From assembly GCF_007747995.1 (NCBI RefSeq), contig NZ_CP036276.1:1789001-1853000 (forward strand): a stretch of 64,000 bases of DNA, written 5' to 3'. Each line of letters opens with the position of its first letter. The stretch's first letter is position 1. Position numbers and translations under genes: made by a program. Positions 36,540 through 46,179 of the stretch are shown piece after piece. Origin of the DNA: Symmachiella dynata (GTDB lineage Bacteria; Planctomycetota; Planctomycetia; Planctomycetales; Planctomycetaceae). The notes beneath the pieces are model-generated. The model was given only the letters and a program-made list of their open reading frames with translations, searched no databases and had not been told where the DNA came from.

Positions 36540-37988
36540 ATGCGGTTCAACTATCTTAATACCTATTGGTCTCCTGAGACCGCTCAGCGCGCAATCATCG
36601 TCTCCGGTTGTTTGGGGATGGCCTATACCCAACTGACGATGTCCCCGGCGACAATCCAGTACGCCCGTTCATTAGGCGCTACCGGTCTGCATATCGGCAT
36701 CCTCGGGGCTCTCCCGGTGGCCATGCTGTTCATGCAGTTTTTGGCCGCGATTATTGCGAATCATCTGCGGTACCGCCGGCGAGTCTGGCTGACTGTTTCC
36801 ATTGCACAACGACTGATCCTCGTCCCGATTGTGTGTGGGCCACTGCTGTTCCCTGAAATCTCTCACATGATTTGGATCTGGGGTTTCATCTTTTCGACAG
36901 CGGCTAACCATGCGTTGCTGCATTTCTGCACTCCGCTCTGGCTGTCTTGGATGGGCGACTATCTGCCGCATCAGGGATTGAGTCACTATTGGGGCATCCG
37001 CCATCGTTGGGCGCAATGGGCTGGGGCCTCGGTATTACTGGGAGGTGCCCTCTTTGTGTGGCACAGCGGCTGGTCGGTACTGTCCGCGTTTGCCGTGCTG
37101 GTGATTGCCGGGGCGGTATTCGGTATTGCGGATGTGCTCCTCTTTCTCAAAGTCGACGAACCTCCCATTCACCGCTTGCCTGAACCCCAACTCTGGAAGG
37201 TGATCAGTGCGCCGTTTCGAGAGCGGAAGTTCCGCAGTTTTATCGGATATTCCTGCTTTTGGCACTTCGCGGCTATGGTGGGGGCCCCATTCATTAGCCT
37301 GTACCTCCTTGTGGAAGTCGGCATGGATCTGTTTCAGCTCATGATGCTTTGGACGTGTTCCTGGGTGGGGGGCGCCCTATTGGCACGTCAATTCGGCAGT
37401 CTCGCTGAGTCCAAGGGCAATCGGCCGGTGCTCATCCTCTGCACGCTGTTTAAGCCGCTAAACATGATCGCTCTTCTCCTCGTGCCCCATAACCCGACTC
37501 TTGCGTTTTGGTTGTTGATTCCGGTCTTCATGGTCGATGCCCTGTTGAACGCAGGGATCGCAATCGCCACGAACGGCTTTCTGCTGAAAAACTCGCCCAG
37601 CGAAAACCGGACGATGTATATTGCCGCGGGAACGGCAGTCTCTGGACTTGTCGGCGGTGCCGCCTCAATCATGGCCGGCGCTACTTTGGCAGCTCTTGAC
37701 TCCTGGAGCCTTCGCTTCGGTGGCGTGACGGTCAACGGATTCAGCTTGCTATTTGGCCTCAGCCTCACACTGCGCGTGGCAGCAATCTTTGTCGCCCGCC
37801 GCATCCATGAGCCGCAGTCACACACAACGACGATTGTCATCAACGATCTGGTCGGCGTGACTCCACTCAGGATGTTGCGGCTCCCACTGGGCATTTTCCA
37901 AACAGCTGAAGTCGTTCAGAAAGTTCGCATTCAGACAAAACGCCGTGAACGCATCCGATCCGCAGTCGTGCATGAAGAAGCTGTTTAA
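36540..37988 (+). CDS. MFS transporter
   Basis: 482 residues, an integral membrane protein with about 12 hydrophobic segments and a polar central loop near residues 205-235 (KVDEPPIHRLPEPQLWKVI). The layout fits the major facilitator superfamily. Substrate cannot be named; no sugar, nucleoside or drug signature stands out. The C-terminal tail (residues 445-482) is basic and cytoplasmic. Expression is probably sigma-54 dependent, driven by the promoter at 36439-36454 and the divergent activator, so the substrate may be the signal that the activator, with its non-canonical receiver, responds to. No partner gene follows closely. Confidence 0.88.
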   Translation: MRFNYLNTYWSPETAQRAIIVSGCLGMAYTQLTMSPATIQYARSLGATGLHIGILGALPVAMLFMQFLAAIIANHLRYRRRVWLTVSIAQRLILVPIVCGPLLFPEISHMIWIWGFIFSTAANHALLHFCTPLWLSWMGDYLPHQGLSHYWGIRHRWAQWAGASVLLGGALFVWHSGWSVLSAFAVLVIAGAVFGIADVLLFLKVDEPPIHRLPEPQLWKVISAPFRERKFRSFIGYSCFWHFAAMVGAPFISLYLLVEVGMDLFQLMMLWTCSWVGGALLARQFGSLAESKGNRPVLILCTLFKPLNMIALLLVPHNPTLAFWLLIPVFMVDALLNAGIAIATNGFLLKNSPSENRTMYIAAGTAVSGLVGGAASIMAGATLAALDSWSLRFGGVTVNGFSLLFGLSLTLRVAAIFVARRIHEPQSHTTTIVINDLVGVTPLRMLRLPLGIFQTAEVVQKVRIQTKRRERIRSAVVHEEAV

Positions 37989-38465
37989 GCCGCACCGACC
38001 AGATGCTCGGCGAGCTACACGACGTGGTGAATCGGTATTTCCTCGTACGGCCCCCGCCATCGCAGTTGACGACGACAAACGTCCCGAATGGCAACTCGCA
38101 ATCGCAGCCTCGCCAGCCAATCCCACAAACGATCGAGAGTCCGCAATCCGCAATCTCGAACCGAACGACGTGAAACGCCGATCGGTGTGGTTGTTCGGAT
38201 TCCTCTAGGGCAAGAAAATGCGGGCATCCACCGACCCGTATCGGTCACAATTCCTTAGGCCGAACTGCCGCCGATTGGACATTCGCGGGCGGCTTGGATA
38301 GATTTTTACAGAGGTGACGAATTCGGCAGGTGGTCTGCTCAATATGGGGGCTGGCCGACACGAACAGCTTCCCGCGACGTTCCGATAGAGACTTTCGAAG
38401 TCACCTAGCGATCTCCGGCAAATGTACCGTCTAACTTCAACTCCGTGAAGAGAAGCTAAAACATA
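37989..38465. other. Intergenic region, nothing recognised
   Basis: 477 bp between the MFS gene and the small zinc-motif protein. Several overlapping short frames occur on both strands, none with recognisable content. Confidence 0.4.
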
Positions 38466-39032
38466 ATGCTGCGCTCGCTTCTTCAACTTTTTAAACGTCC
38501 CAAGCCCCGCAAGCCTGCCTTTGATGGACGGATGTCTGAAGTGAATCCCCAGGGGGGCAGAATCCAGGAGCTTCTCCGGCAATTTGTGGAACAAGGTAAC
38601 CCGGAGAGTACGAAACAGGTATTACGTTTCGTGAATAGGCGTATGGACGATGCTGTCCGACTAGCATCGAACAAGACCTACGAATCCTTGATGCAAGCGC
38701 ATCAGGAAGCAGTGGAAACAGAAACCTTCTTATTGGCGTGGAGCCAGCGATACCAACCCGAACCACCTGCTGGACGTGACAAAGATCTTTTGCAGGCGAC
38801 CTATTGGGAAATCCTTGGATTTATTGCGGTAATGCGACTCAGCTTTTCCGACATTCCATTAGCCGGGGAACGAGAAATCGAAGGCAACCATTTTTATGTG
38901 CGCCTCGAAAACGGTATCGGATGTGGTCCATTCTGTGGACAGTGCTTTGCACAAACCCAAAAGGCCTACCTGTTGGCGCATTCCCCGACGGAAGGAGTTC
39001 ACATGAAATGCCCCAATTGTGAATTGCCTTAA
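38466..39032 (+). CDS. Hypothetical protein with a C-terminal Cys-rich, zinc-ribbon-like end
   Basis: 188 residues, soluble, with a helical body (residues 30-150) rich in charged residues. The last 40 residues hold CGPFCGQCF and, at the end, CPNCELP, giving a C-x3-C-x2-C plus CxxC pattern that could bind zinc. I do not recognise the family. It begins MLRSLLQLFKRPKPRKPAF, a basic amphipathic segment rather than a signal peptide. Neighbours (MFS transporter, convergent lipoprotein) give no functional hint. Confidence 0.7.
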   Translation: MLRSLLQLFKRPKPRKPAFDGRMSEVNPQGGRIQELLRQFVEQGNPESTKQVLRFVNRRMDDAVRLASNKTYESLMQAHQEAVETETFLLAWSQRYQPEPPAGRDKDLLQATYWEILGFIAVMRLSFSDIPLAGEREIEGNHFYVRLENGIGCGPFCGQCFAQTQKAYLLAHSPTEGVHMKCPNCELP

Positions 39033-39096
39033 CCAGGGTGAGGTGACTGACCTCCACGAACAGATGTTCATCTCAGCTGGATGATCGCAGGGCCCC

Positions 39097-39130
39097 AAAA
39101 AACGGCGGCCGGATAGGATTCCGGCCGCCG
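39097..39130 (-). terminator. Intrinsic terminator of the lipoprotein gene
   Basis: CGGCGGCCGG (39103-39112) and CCGGCCGCCG (39121-39130) form a perfect 10-bp GC stem with an 8-nt loop. Read on the minus strand, the stem is followed at once by TTTTTT (complement of 39097-39102). This is a textbook Rho-independent terminator 29 bp after the stop of the lipoprotein gene. Confidence 0.9.
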
Positions 39131-39158
39131 AATTAGATTTCCAAACATCAACCATCCG

Positions 39159-41117
39159 TTACGGATGCTCGAGGTAATCGTCGTCGCTGCCGACGGCTTG
39201 TTCGATTCCTGTCTCTTGTCCGACCGTTTCGGGGAACGGGTCTTCGTGGATGACGTCGAAGCCGGCTGGGACGATGGTTTGCATTTCCTTGGGAATCTTT
39301 TCTCCCTCGGCCAAAGTCAAGCGGACGTGCTGTTTCAGTTGCACTTGGTCGCGGCGTTCATCCGGTCCATGGATCAGTCGCATGTCGTCGATGCGGTAGG
39401 CGTCGTTTTCTTTGACCAACCAGACGACAGCGCCCAGGTTTTGGTCGCCTAGGACGACTTGGACGTTTTTCGGGTTGGAGTTTTCGACGCGATGCAGCGG
39501 CATTTTCAAGTGGGACGCCGGTGTGATATTCAAATGCGGAATTCGTCGGCATTGGCTCCATGCCATGCGGTTGAGTTCACGCGAAGAGTTCACAGCCACC
39601 AGTTCTAGATTGTTCAATCGGAAACCCGCAGCGAAATCGTAGATCGGAATCATGATTTCCGCCGTTTGTTTCAGCGAATCGGGGCGTCCCTCGCTGGGGA
39701 ACAGGATGTCGTCCACTTTCATTTCACCATGCAGAGCCCGCATGACGTAGGTGATCGGCTTGTCACCTTGGTTGACGGTGATTTCGGTCAGTTGTCCACG
39801 GAAGACAATGTTTTCCGGAACGGGCTGCGTGTTGGGAATGTCGCTCAGCGGCAAGTCGTGAATCGTCTCGGGTGTCAGTCGTTCCCAAACGCGTTTGCGG
39901 AAATCCCGTGTGGAGAGATAATCGAGTGTCTTCAGATCACGCTGTGCCAGAGCGTGGCTGAAAACCTGCATCGACTGTTGTGCATTGAAAACGGCAGCCA
40001 GGCGTTTTTCTTGACGGTCCTGCCAAACCGTGACATCGTCAACGCGATATTTTCGCGGTGCATTGACGGGAGTGTCTTTATCCCGCATGAGAGTGATTTG
40101 CAGCACATCGTCGGCGTCGCGGATCACGAACTCAGCACGGCCTTCGACGATATCCACGCTACGATTGTCTTGATCGACCTTGTCCATTGCCGGGATCGGA
40201 AAAGAGGCGAGGTCAGCTGAGGCGAGAGCCCCTTTAAAGAACTGCGGTGTGGTCACTTCTTCCAGGCCGGATTTGTCGTTTCCATCGTAGGCAGCACGGA
40301 ATGAATTTGTGGTGGTGAGTACGGCGGCTAAGTCTTGAATGGAAGGGATGTCCCGGACTTCGCCGCGTGATTCTCCAGAAATGCTCACGGCAACATTGTC
40401 GACCAGCCAGCGTCCATCGTGGTTGCGATAGGCGACAATGATTTTGCGGCCGTTTTTGCTCATGGAGACTTCGGCGGAATCTTCAGCCATACGAGCGCGG
40501 GGTTTGAATTTCTTGCTCCCTTTCCCCTTGCCATGCACACTGGTCAAGATGTGGTCGAGATCCGGCGGCGGCAATTCAGCCATCAGACGCGCCAGTCGTG
40601 GCGTGCAGCTTCCCAAAACCTGTTGGCGGTCGCCGTTGGTCCAGATGTAGTTGAACTCTTGCACGGCTAGCAACAGATTCATTTGTTGTGCAACGGATCG
40701 ATATCGTTTTTGGCCGGTCCGTTGGGTTTCAGAGCGATACACGTCATCAACAACCCAATTCCCGGAATCGTCATCCGGGACGATTGTGAAGACCAACTCG
40801 CGTTTCGGTTTATCCTTTTCGCCAATTTCAGCGACGACAATTTTGTTTTCGCCCTCATCTTGGACATCTTTAATTGTGATCTGTCCCTTGGGCAGGTTGA
40901 GCACCTTCAAAGCGGCAAACGGTTCAGCCGGTTTGCTCAGCGGGAATGCTTGCTCTCCAAGCTTGTCGGAGCTGCGATCGCGAACTTTCGCCAGGTCCTC
41001 TTCTTCGACCTGCTCCATCCACTTGCTGATGGTTCGCATTTCCAGTGTATTAGCACACCCGGTTACGAGACTCGCCAACAAAGCGATCAGGAATAGCGAC
41101 TTGGCGTTGAGATTCAT
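39159..41117 (-). CDS. Large lipoprotein with repeated NTF2-like (DUF4878-type) units, unknown function
   Basis: 652 residues. The leader ends in LVTGC (Cys21), so the mature protein is a membrane-anchored lipoprotein in the envelope. The body repeats a pattern ending in a WVVDDV-like strand: GNWVVDDVY, GRWLVDNVA, RKYRVDDVTV, EMKVDDIL and AYRIDDMRL, each preceded by a strand such as KIVVAEI or KIIVAYR. This spacing suggests about five tandem cystatin/NTF2-like units. No catalytic motif is seen; a binding or structural role is likely. AAGGA lies 8 nt before the ATG at 41117, and a strong terminator follows the stop, so the gene is transcribed alone. Confidence 0.85.
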   Translation of the reverse strand: MNLNAKSLFLIALLASLVTGCANTLEMRTISKWMEQVEEEDLAKVRDRSSDKLGEQAFPLSKPAEPFAALKVLNLPKGQITIKDVQDEGENKIVVAEIGEKDKPKRELVFTIVPDDDSGNWVVDDVYRSETQRTGQKRYRSVAQQMNLLLAVQEFNYIWTNGDRQQVLGSCTPRLARLMAELPPPDLDHILTSVHGKGKGSKKFKPRARMAEDSAEVSMSKNGRKIIVAYRNHDGRWLVDNVAVSISGESRGEVRDIPSIQDLAAVLTTTNSFRAAYDGNDKSGLEEVTTPQFFKGALASADLASFPIPAMDKVDQDNRSVDIVEGRAEFVIRDADDVLQITLMRDKDTPVNAPRKYRVDDVTVWQDRQEKRLAAVFNAQQSMQVFSHALAQRDLKTLDYLSTRDFRKRVWERLTPETIHDLPLSDIPNTQPVPENIVFRGQLTEITVNQGDKPITYVMRALHGEMKVDDILFPSEGRPDSLKQTAEIMIPIYDFAAGFRLNNLELVAVNSSRELNRMAWSQCRRIPHLNITPASHLKMPLHRVENSNPKNVQVVLGDQNLGAVVWLVKENDAYRIDDMRLIHGPDERRDQVQLKQHVRLTLAEGEKIPKEMQTIVPAGFDVIHEDPFPETVGQETGIEQAVGSDDDYLEHP

Positions 41118-41633
41118 ACCAAAAATCCTTCGGCGGACACGCGGATCGTGCGAAGACGACCAGGTGTCGCCCGAATTGAGACGGGACGGACTTTGAGACT
41201 TGATTGAGAGAGGTGAAGAGGGTCGGGGTTCTCGCAGATTTTCAAAAACGCGTCAAGCCCTTCGGTGACCCGTCAAGCGAAGTTTTTACTCTCGGTCGTA
41301 AGAACGTCGATTTGAGACGCGGCCCAGGGGAGGTGGACGCGATTTCACCGGACGCGACTGTGCAAAAGCGAAACCCTGTCGGGCTGTTCATTCCGGGAAT
41401 GTGCGCCAAAACAATCGTCATGCGAAATCGTTGTAAGCGTTACGATTGAATCTTAGGTCCATTTCCAGGCAGTTTTGTGTGTGCAGATGGACTCGATTTG
41501 GCACGCAATCGCGGATTCGGGCTAGCTTTACGGGGAGTCGATCTCCGGATCCGCTTCACGCCAACAGAAAAGTTGCGGTCAAGAATGCTTAGAGTTCTTA
41601 CCGCGCCCTGCCTATCCCCTGGGAGCCAGAACC
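41118..41633. other. Divergent intergenic region between lipoprotein and GGDEF genes
   Basis: 516 bp expected to hold promoters for both divergent genes. A weak dyad AATCGT (41426-41431) / ACGATT (41442-41447) is the only structure seen. No supported open frame. Confidence 0.4.
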
Positions 41634-43628
41634 GTGACCATCGCCATTTCAAAACGATTTGATGAATTAAAAGCGACTGGGTTGTTGCCCTCTCCGACTG
41701 GAGTGGCAATGGAAATTTTGCGTTTGACGCAAAACGAAGGTTCGACGATTAAGCAGATCGCTCAGACCATCCAAGCCGACCCGGCATTGACGGGACGGAC
41801 CTTGAAATTTGCGAACTCCGCCCATGCCGGTGCCCGTAAACCAATTGCTTCGGTTTCCGAAGCGGTTGTCCGCTTGGGCATGCGCACGGTCGGAACGTTG
41901 TCGTTAGGCTTTTCGGTCTTGTCCAGTTCACGTCGCGGGCCGTGCGAAGGTTTTGATTATGACCGGTTTTGGTCGAACTCATTGGTTTTGGGAATCGCCT
42001 CAAAAACATTGTGTGGAATGACAAAAGCTGCTCCTCAAGAGGAAGGGTTTGCTTGCGGGTTGTTGAGTCAAATCGGCCGGTTGGCGTTGGCGAGCGTCTA
42101 CCCGGAGAAATATGCCGAGGTACTGACAACATGGGCGAATGGCAGTGGGAAAGAGTTGCGGGATTTGGAGCAACAAGCGTTCAGCACCGATCATGCGGAA
42201 ATGACGGCGGCCATGATGGAAGATTGGAGATTGCCCGAGTCGTTTCAAATCGCCGTCTTAAATCAGATTGACGATCACCGCAAAGCACCCTCGACAACGA
42301 CGCCGTCCGACGTATTGACTCTCATTCTCCAAACGGCCAATCAGATCGCTCGTATCTGTGTCGAAGATGAGAACAGCCACGCGGAGCCAATCAAAAAGCT
42401 CATGGCTTGTTACGACCAAATCGACCTGGAATCGTCTGGATTGGCGGATTTGTGCGACGAGGTCGCCGAACAGTGGCAAACCTGGGGCGAGATCCTCAAC
42501 GTCAATACGCGAGAACTGCCGAAATTTGAAGAGATACTAGAGAAATCGCGCGAGGCCGAAGCGGAAGCAACGGTTGACGCGAATGTCGAAACCGAAGGCG
42601 AGAGCAACCCCCACCCCAAATCGTTGCGGATTTTGGTCGCCGAAGATGATCCGCTGCAACTGGCTTTGATTACAAAACTCGTCAAGGCAGCCGGGCATTC
42701 GGTGGTAGGAACTCCCAATGGCCGCGAAGCGTTGCGAACTGCGTTAGAAACAAATCCCGACGTCGTGATTACCGATTGGATGATGCCGGAGATGGATGGG
42801 TTTGAGTTGTGCCGATCTTTGCGGAAAGCGAAGTTTGGACGCCAATTGTATCTGATCATCATGACCAGTAACGGCGAAGAAGAGCGGCTGGTCGAGGCAT
42901 TTGAGGCCGGTGCGGACGACTATTTGGTCAAACCGCTGCGTGCCCGGCCTTTGCAGGCACGGATTCGCGCCGCTGTGCGGATGATCGAATTACAGCACGA
43001 GGTGGAACTCGAACGAGAGCACATTCGGCAGATGACGGCTGAACTGGCGGTCGTCAACCGCAAGTTGGAGCAAGCAGCTTTCACAGATGCGTTGACTGCT
43101 TTGCCGAATCGGCGGTACTTAATCAAACGTCTCAAGGAAGAGTGGTCCATAATTTCCCGTAAGGGAGGCCAACTTTCCTGCATGCTGTTAGACATCGATC
43201 GCTTTAAAAGCGTCAATGACACCTACGGACATGACGTGGGAGACTTGGTGTTGAAAAAAGTTGCGGCAGTTCTGCAAACCGTGACTCGCGATAGCGACGT
43301 CGTATGCCGACAAGGGGGAGAGGAGTTTGTAGTCGTCTGCCCGGGAAGTGATCTCCAGTCAGCCGCACAAGGTGCCGAAAGACTGCGGAGCAAGATCGAA
43401 AGCGAAACGTTAGGGTATTTCGAACAGTTCGAGCATCCGATCACGGTGAGCGTCGGCGTCGCGACACGCGAGAGCTTAATGCGCGATGAAGACGTGATTC
43501 TCAAAGCGGCCGACGAAGCCTTGTATCGTGCCAAAGAAACTGGTCGGAACCGGGTCTGTTGTGCCAACGACAAACCGGTCGAAAAAATCTCCAAAATCCA
43601 AGACTCGCTGCGTTCGTTATTCCAGTAG
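41634..43628 (+). CDS. HDOD-REC-GGDEF diguanylate cyclase
   Basis: 664 residues, cytoplasmic. The N-terminal HDOD domain covers about residues 10-210 (LLPSPTGVAMEILRLTQNE, then VRLGMRTVGTLSLG). An acidic linker (AEAEATVDANVETEGE) leads to a REC domain at about 330-450 with VAEDDPLQL, phospho-acceptor Asp381 in VVITDWMMPEMDG, and YLVKPLRARPL. A coiled coil then connects to GGDEF at about 490-650: the active motif is GGEEF (561-565) and the inhibitory RxxD site is RDSD at 552-555. It should make c-di-GMP from GTP when the REC is phosphorylated, with product feedback. The GTG at 41634 has GGGAG 8 nt upstream. The EAL-like/HDOD gene follows within 20 bp. Confidence 0.95.
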   Translation: MTIAISKRFDELKATGLLPSPTGVAMEILRLTQNEGSTIKQIAQTIQADPALTGRTLKFANSAHAGARKPIASVSEAVVRLGMRTVGTLSLGFSVLSSSRRGPCEGFDYDRFWSNSLVLGIASKTLCGMTKAAPQEEGFACGLLSQIGRLALASVYPEKYAEVLTTWANGSGKELRDLEQQAFSTDHAEMTAAMMEDWRLPESFQIAVLNQIDDHRKAPSTTTPSDVLTLILQTANQIARICVEDENSHAEPIKKLMACYDQIDLESSGLADLCDEVAEQWQTWGEILNVNTRELPKFEEILEKSREAEAEATVDANVETEGESNPHPKSLRILVAEDDPLQLALITKLVKAAGHSVVGTPNGREALRTALETNPDVVITDWMMPEMDGFELCRSLRKAKFGRQLYLIIMTSNGEEERLVEAFEAGADDYLVKPLRARPLQARIRAAVRMIELQHEVELEREHIRQMTAELAVVNRKLEQAAFTDALTALPNRRYLIKRLKEEWSIISRKGGQLSCMLLDIDRFKSVNDTYGHDVGDLVLKKVAAVLQTVTRDSDVVCRQGGEEFVVVCPGSDLQSAAQGAERLRSKIESETLGYFEQFEHPITVSVGVATRESLMRDEDVILKAADEALYRAKETGRNRVCCANDKPVEKISKIQDSLRSLFQ

Positions 43629-43644
43629 CCCAAAAATTCTTGAG

Positions 43645-44907
43645 ATGCCCCTAATGAATATTGCAGCATCCGATGAAACAATGCGGATGAATCCCACTGC
43701 GGTGTATGTCGGCCGGCAAGCGATTTATAACAGTCGCTTGAAGGTGGCCGCCTATGAACTGCTGTATCGGGATAGTCATCACAATCGCGCGCTGTTCATC
43801 GACGGCGAAGAGGCGACAGGGCAACTGCTACTCAATACCTTTGTCGACATTGGCATCGAGCATATCGCCGGGTCGCGACCAGCGTTTATCAATGTCAGCG
43901 ATGAGTTTGTGCTGAACGGACATTGCGAATCGCTTCCCAAAGAGCGAGTGGTGCTGGAGTTGCTGGAAGATGCGAAACCGACTGCGGAGTTGGCGGATGC
44001 GCTGATGAAACTTTCGCAAATGGGATATCGCATTGCGCTCGACGATTTTGTCTACGAGCAACACCTCGACGCTCTCATTCGCTGCGCGAACATCGTGAAA
44101 ATCGATGTCCAACAATTAAACCCAGCCCAAATTGAAGAGCACGCAAAAGTACTCAAAGGTTTCGGTGTTGAACTGTTGGCGGAAAAAATTGAAACGCATG
44201 ACGAATATGAATTCTGTAAGAAACTGGGATTCACCTACTTTCAGGGGTATTTCACATCGCGGCCGCGCGTCATCGAAGGCTTTCGGGTTCCCGCCGATCG
44301 AATCACCACGATGCGTCTGGTGGCCAAACTGCATGACCCGGATGTGCAGATCAGCGAATTGGAGGAGTTGATCAAACGTGATCCGGGACTTTGCTACAAA
44401 TTGTTGCTGTATATCAACTCAAGCAGTTGTGGATTGAAAAGCCAAATTGCCTCCATCCGGCAAGCTTCCACGCTGGTCGGTTTGCGTAAATTGCGCACCT
44501 GGGTCGGTCTCTTGGGGTTTGGGGCGATCAAGGATAAATCTCCCGAGTTGGTCGTCACGGCCAATGTGCGCGCCAAAATGTGTGAGCTGCTAGCAACCAA
44601 ATCTGGTCACAAGGACTCCGACCAGTATTTGACCTTGGGGCTATTTTCGTTACTCGATGCCTTTGCCGACTGCCCGATGGAACAAGTCCTGAATCTTGTC
44701 CCACTCGCCGACCCGATCACCGAGGCGCTGTTAGAATCCAGCGGACCACTCGCCTGGGCGCTGCAATGCGTTTTGGATTATGAACAAGCCAATTGGGATG
44801 CTGTGAATTCCACTGGAATCGATCCCCAACTGATTAGCCAGGCCTATCTCGAAGCAGTCGACTGGACGGGCCAAATCATGGGCGAGCTCAGTCAGCTCGA
44901 CGAGTGA
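43645..44907 (+). CDS. EAL-like/HDOD protein of the YuxH type
   Basis: 420 residues. The N-terminal EAL-like domain keeps the fold (YVGRQAIYNSRLKVAAYELLYRD, FINVSDEFVL, VVLELLED, IALDDFVYEQ, VKIDVQQL). Its signature EAL has become ELL and other metal ligands are changed (AEKIET for AEGVE), so phosphodiesterase activity is unlikely, as in known YuxH-like proteins. The C-terminal HDOD domain lies at about 205-400 (LIKRDPGLCYKLLLYINSS, LVGLRKLRTWVGLLG). It follows the diguanylate cyclase by 16 bp and shares an HDOD domain with it, so the pair probably acts together, with this protein as a binder or adaptor. ATGs at 43645 and 43654 are alternatives; neither has a strong ribosome site. Confidence 0.9.
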   Translation: MPLMNIAASDETMRMNPTAVYVGRQAIYNSRLKVAAYELLYRDSHHNRALFIDGEEATGQLLLNTFVDIGIEHIAGSRPAFINVSDEFVLNGHCESLPKERVVLELLEDAKPTAELADALMKLSQMGYRIALDDFVYEQHLDALIRCANIVKIDVQQLNPAQIEEHAKVLKGFGVELLAEKIETHDEYEFCKKLGFTYFQGYFTSRPRVIEGFRVPADRITTMRLVAKLHDPDVQISELEELIKRDPGLCYKLLLYINSSSCGLKSQIASIRQASTLVGLRKLRTWVGLLGFGAIKDKSPELVVTANVRAKMCELLATKSGHKDSDQYLTLGLFSLLDAFADCPMEQVLNLVPLADPITEALLESSGPLAWALQCVLDYEQANWDAVNSTGIDPQLISQAYLEAVDWTGQIMGELSQLDE

Positions 44908-45058
44908 TTTCCGCCTGTTGAAATCAGACACATTTTCGTTGAACATTCGGCTGCCCCGCTTCATCCCGCTGGATCATCGTGGAAACTCGCGTTAAGCTGC
45001 CCTGTACGCTTGATCTCACCTTGGCACATAGGATGTTCAAAGGAAATGGCGGTGCACG

Positions 45059-46141
45059 ATGGCCGATTTTAAAGTCACACGGCTCGATGCGGATTTGGAT
45101 TTTGACAGTTTGACCTATTGGGACGTTGTGATTATCGGGGCCGGCCCTGCGGGCTTGGCGGCGAGTCTTACTACAGCCCATCGTGGTCTGACGACGTTGG
45201 TCATTGAGGCAAAGGATCGGCCAGGGGGGCAGCCGCAGTTTCTGTATTCTGACAAACGCATCGTCGACATCCCGGGGTTTCCCGACGGAGTCACAGGTGA
45301 AGATTTATCGGATCGCACTTACCGTCAAGCTGTCGACGCCCTGGTCCAGTTTCGTTTTCAAGAAGAGTTGACGGAGATTAACGAAACCGATCAGATCGAA
45401 AATGAAGACCAACTCAAAGAGGTTGTGACCAGCCAAGGCAGCTATCTGTGCCGCAAGGTGATTATTGCTTGTGGGTTGTTACATTTTCCTCGTAAGCATC
45501 CGGTGTTGGACAGCCTGCAATCAAATAAAGTCTATTATAAAATCCCGAAAATCGGCGACTACGAAAACCAGCGAATCGCCATCATCGGCGGCGGGGATTC
45601 GGCTTTGGATGCAGCCGTCATGGTCTTGGAACGGGGCGGACTGGCAGAGGTCATCGTTCGAGAGGAGACGCCTGTCGGCAAAGACGATTCCTTGCAGCGC
45701 ATTAAGGATTCCGGTGGCATCATTCATACATCCACAGAAGTAACCAGCGCCGAATTTTCCGGTGATCACCTCGCACTGACTCTTTCCGACTCTCAAATCC
45801 TACCGTGCGACGGCGCGATCGTGCAAATCGGTTTTCTATCGGCCAAAGATACCTTTGAGCGTTTGAACGTGCGTCTCAATGACGATGGCAGTATTGCCAT
45901 CGATGCTTATTTCGAAACCAGTCGTCGCGGCATTTTTGCCATTGGCGACGTACACGGCGATATTAAGCTCATTACGGTTGCCTGGGCTGAGGGAATTCAG
46001 GCGGCAATCTATGCCTTCAAGGAAATCACCAGTCCATACTGGCTCAACGAAAAACGCCTCCGTGACAACAAGATTACCATGATCGGAGAGAAAATCACGC
46101 AAGCCGCCGCTGCACAGAAACCGTCGCGCAAACGACCGTAG
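45059..46141 (+). CDS. Thioredoxin-reductase-like ferredoxin-NADP reductase
   Basis: 360 residues, a two-domain flavoprotein. The FAD site is VVIIGAGPAGLAASL (near residue 23), the NAD(P)H site IAIIGGGDSALDAA (near 180), and the FAD pyrophosphate end RRGIFAIGDVHGD. The redox CxxC of true thioredoxin reductases is missing, which together with the size fits the thioredoxin-reductase-like ferredoxin-NADP reductases. An N-terminal extension of about 20 residues precedes the FAD motif. It would pass electrons between NADPH and ferredoxin or flavodoxin; the electron partner is not in the window. It is convergent with the Lhr gene, 38 bp away, and not obviously linked to the c-di-GMP pair upstream. 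Confidence 0.88.
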   Translation: MADFKVTRLDADLDFDSLTYWDVVIIGAGPAGLAASLTTAHRGLTTLVIEAKDRPGGQPQFLYSDKRIVDIPGFPDGVTGEDLSDRTYRQAVDALVQFRFQEELTEINETDQIENEDQLKEVVTSQGSYLCRKVIIACGLLHFPRKHPVLDSLQSNKVYYKIPKIGDYENQRIAIIGGGDSALDAAVMVLERGGLAEVIVREETPVGKDDSLQRIKDSGGIIHTSTEVTSAEFSGDHLALTLSDSQILPCDGAIVQIGFLSAKDTFERLNVRLNDDGSIAIDAYFETSRRGIFAIGDVHGDIKLITVAWAEGIQAAIYAFKEITSPYWLNEKRLRDNKITMIGEKITQAAAAQKPSRKRP

Positions 46142-46179
46142 CGTCTTAATAAGATCCCCCTCTACCCAAGAGATGCGAT

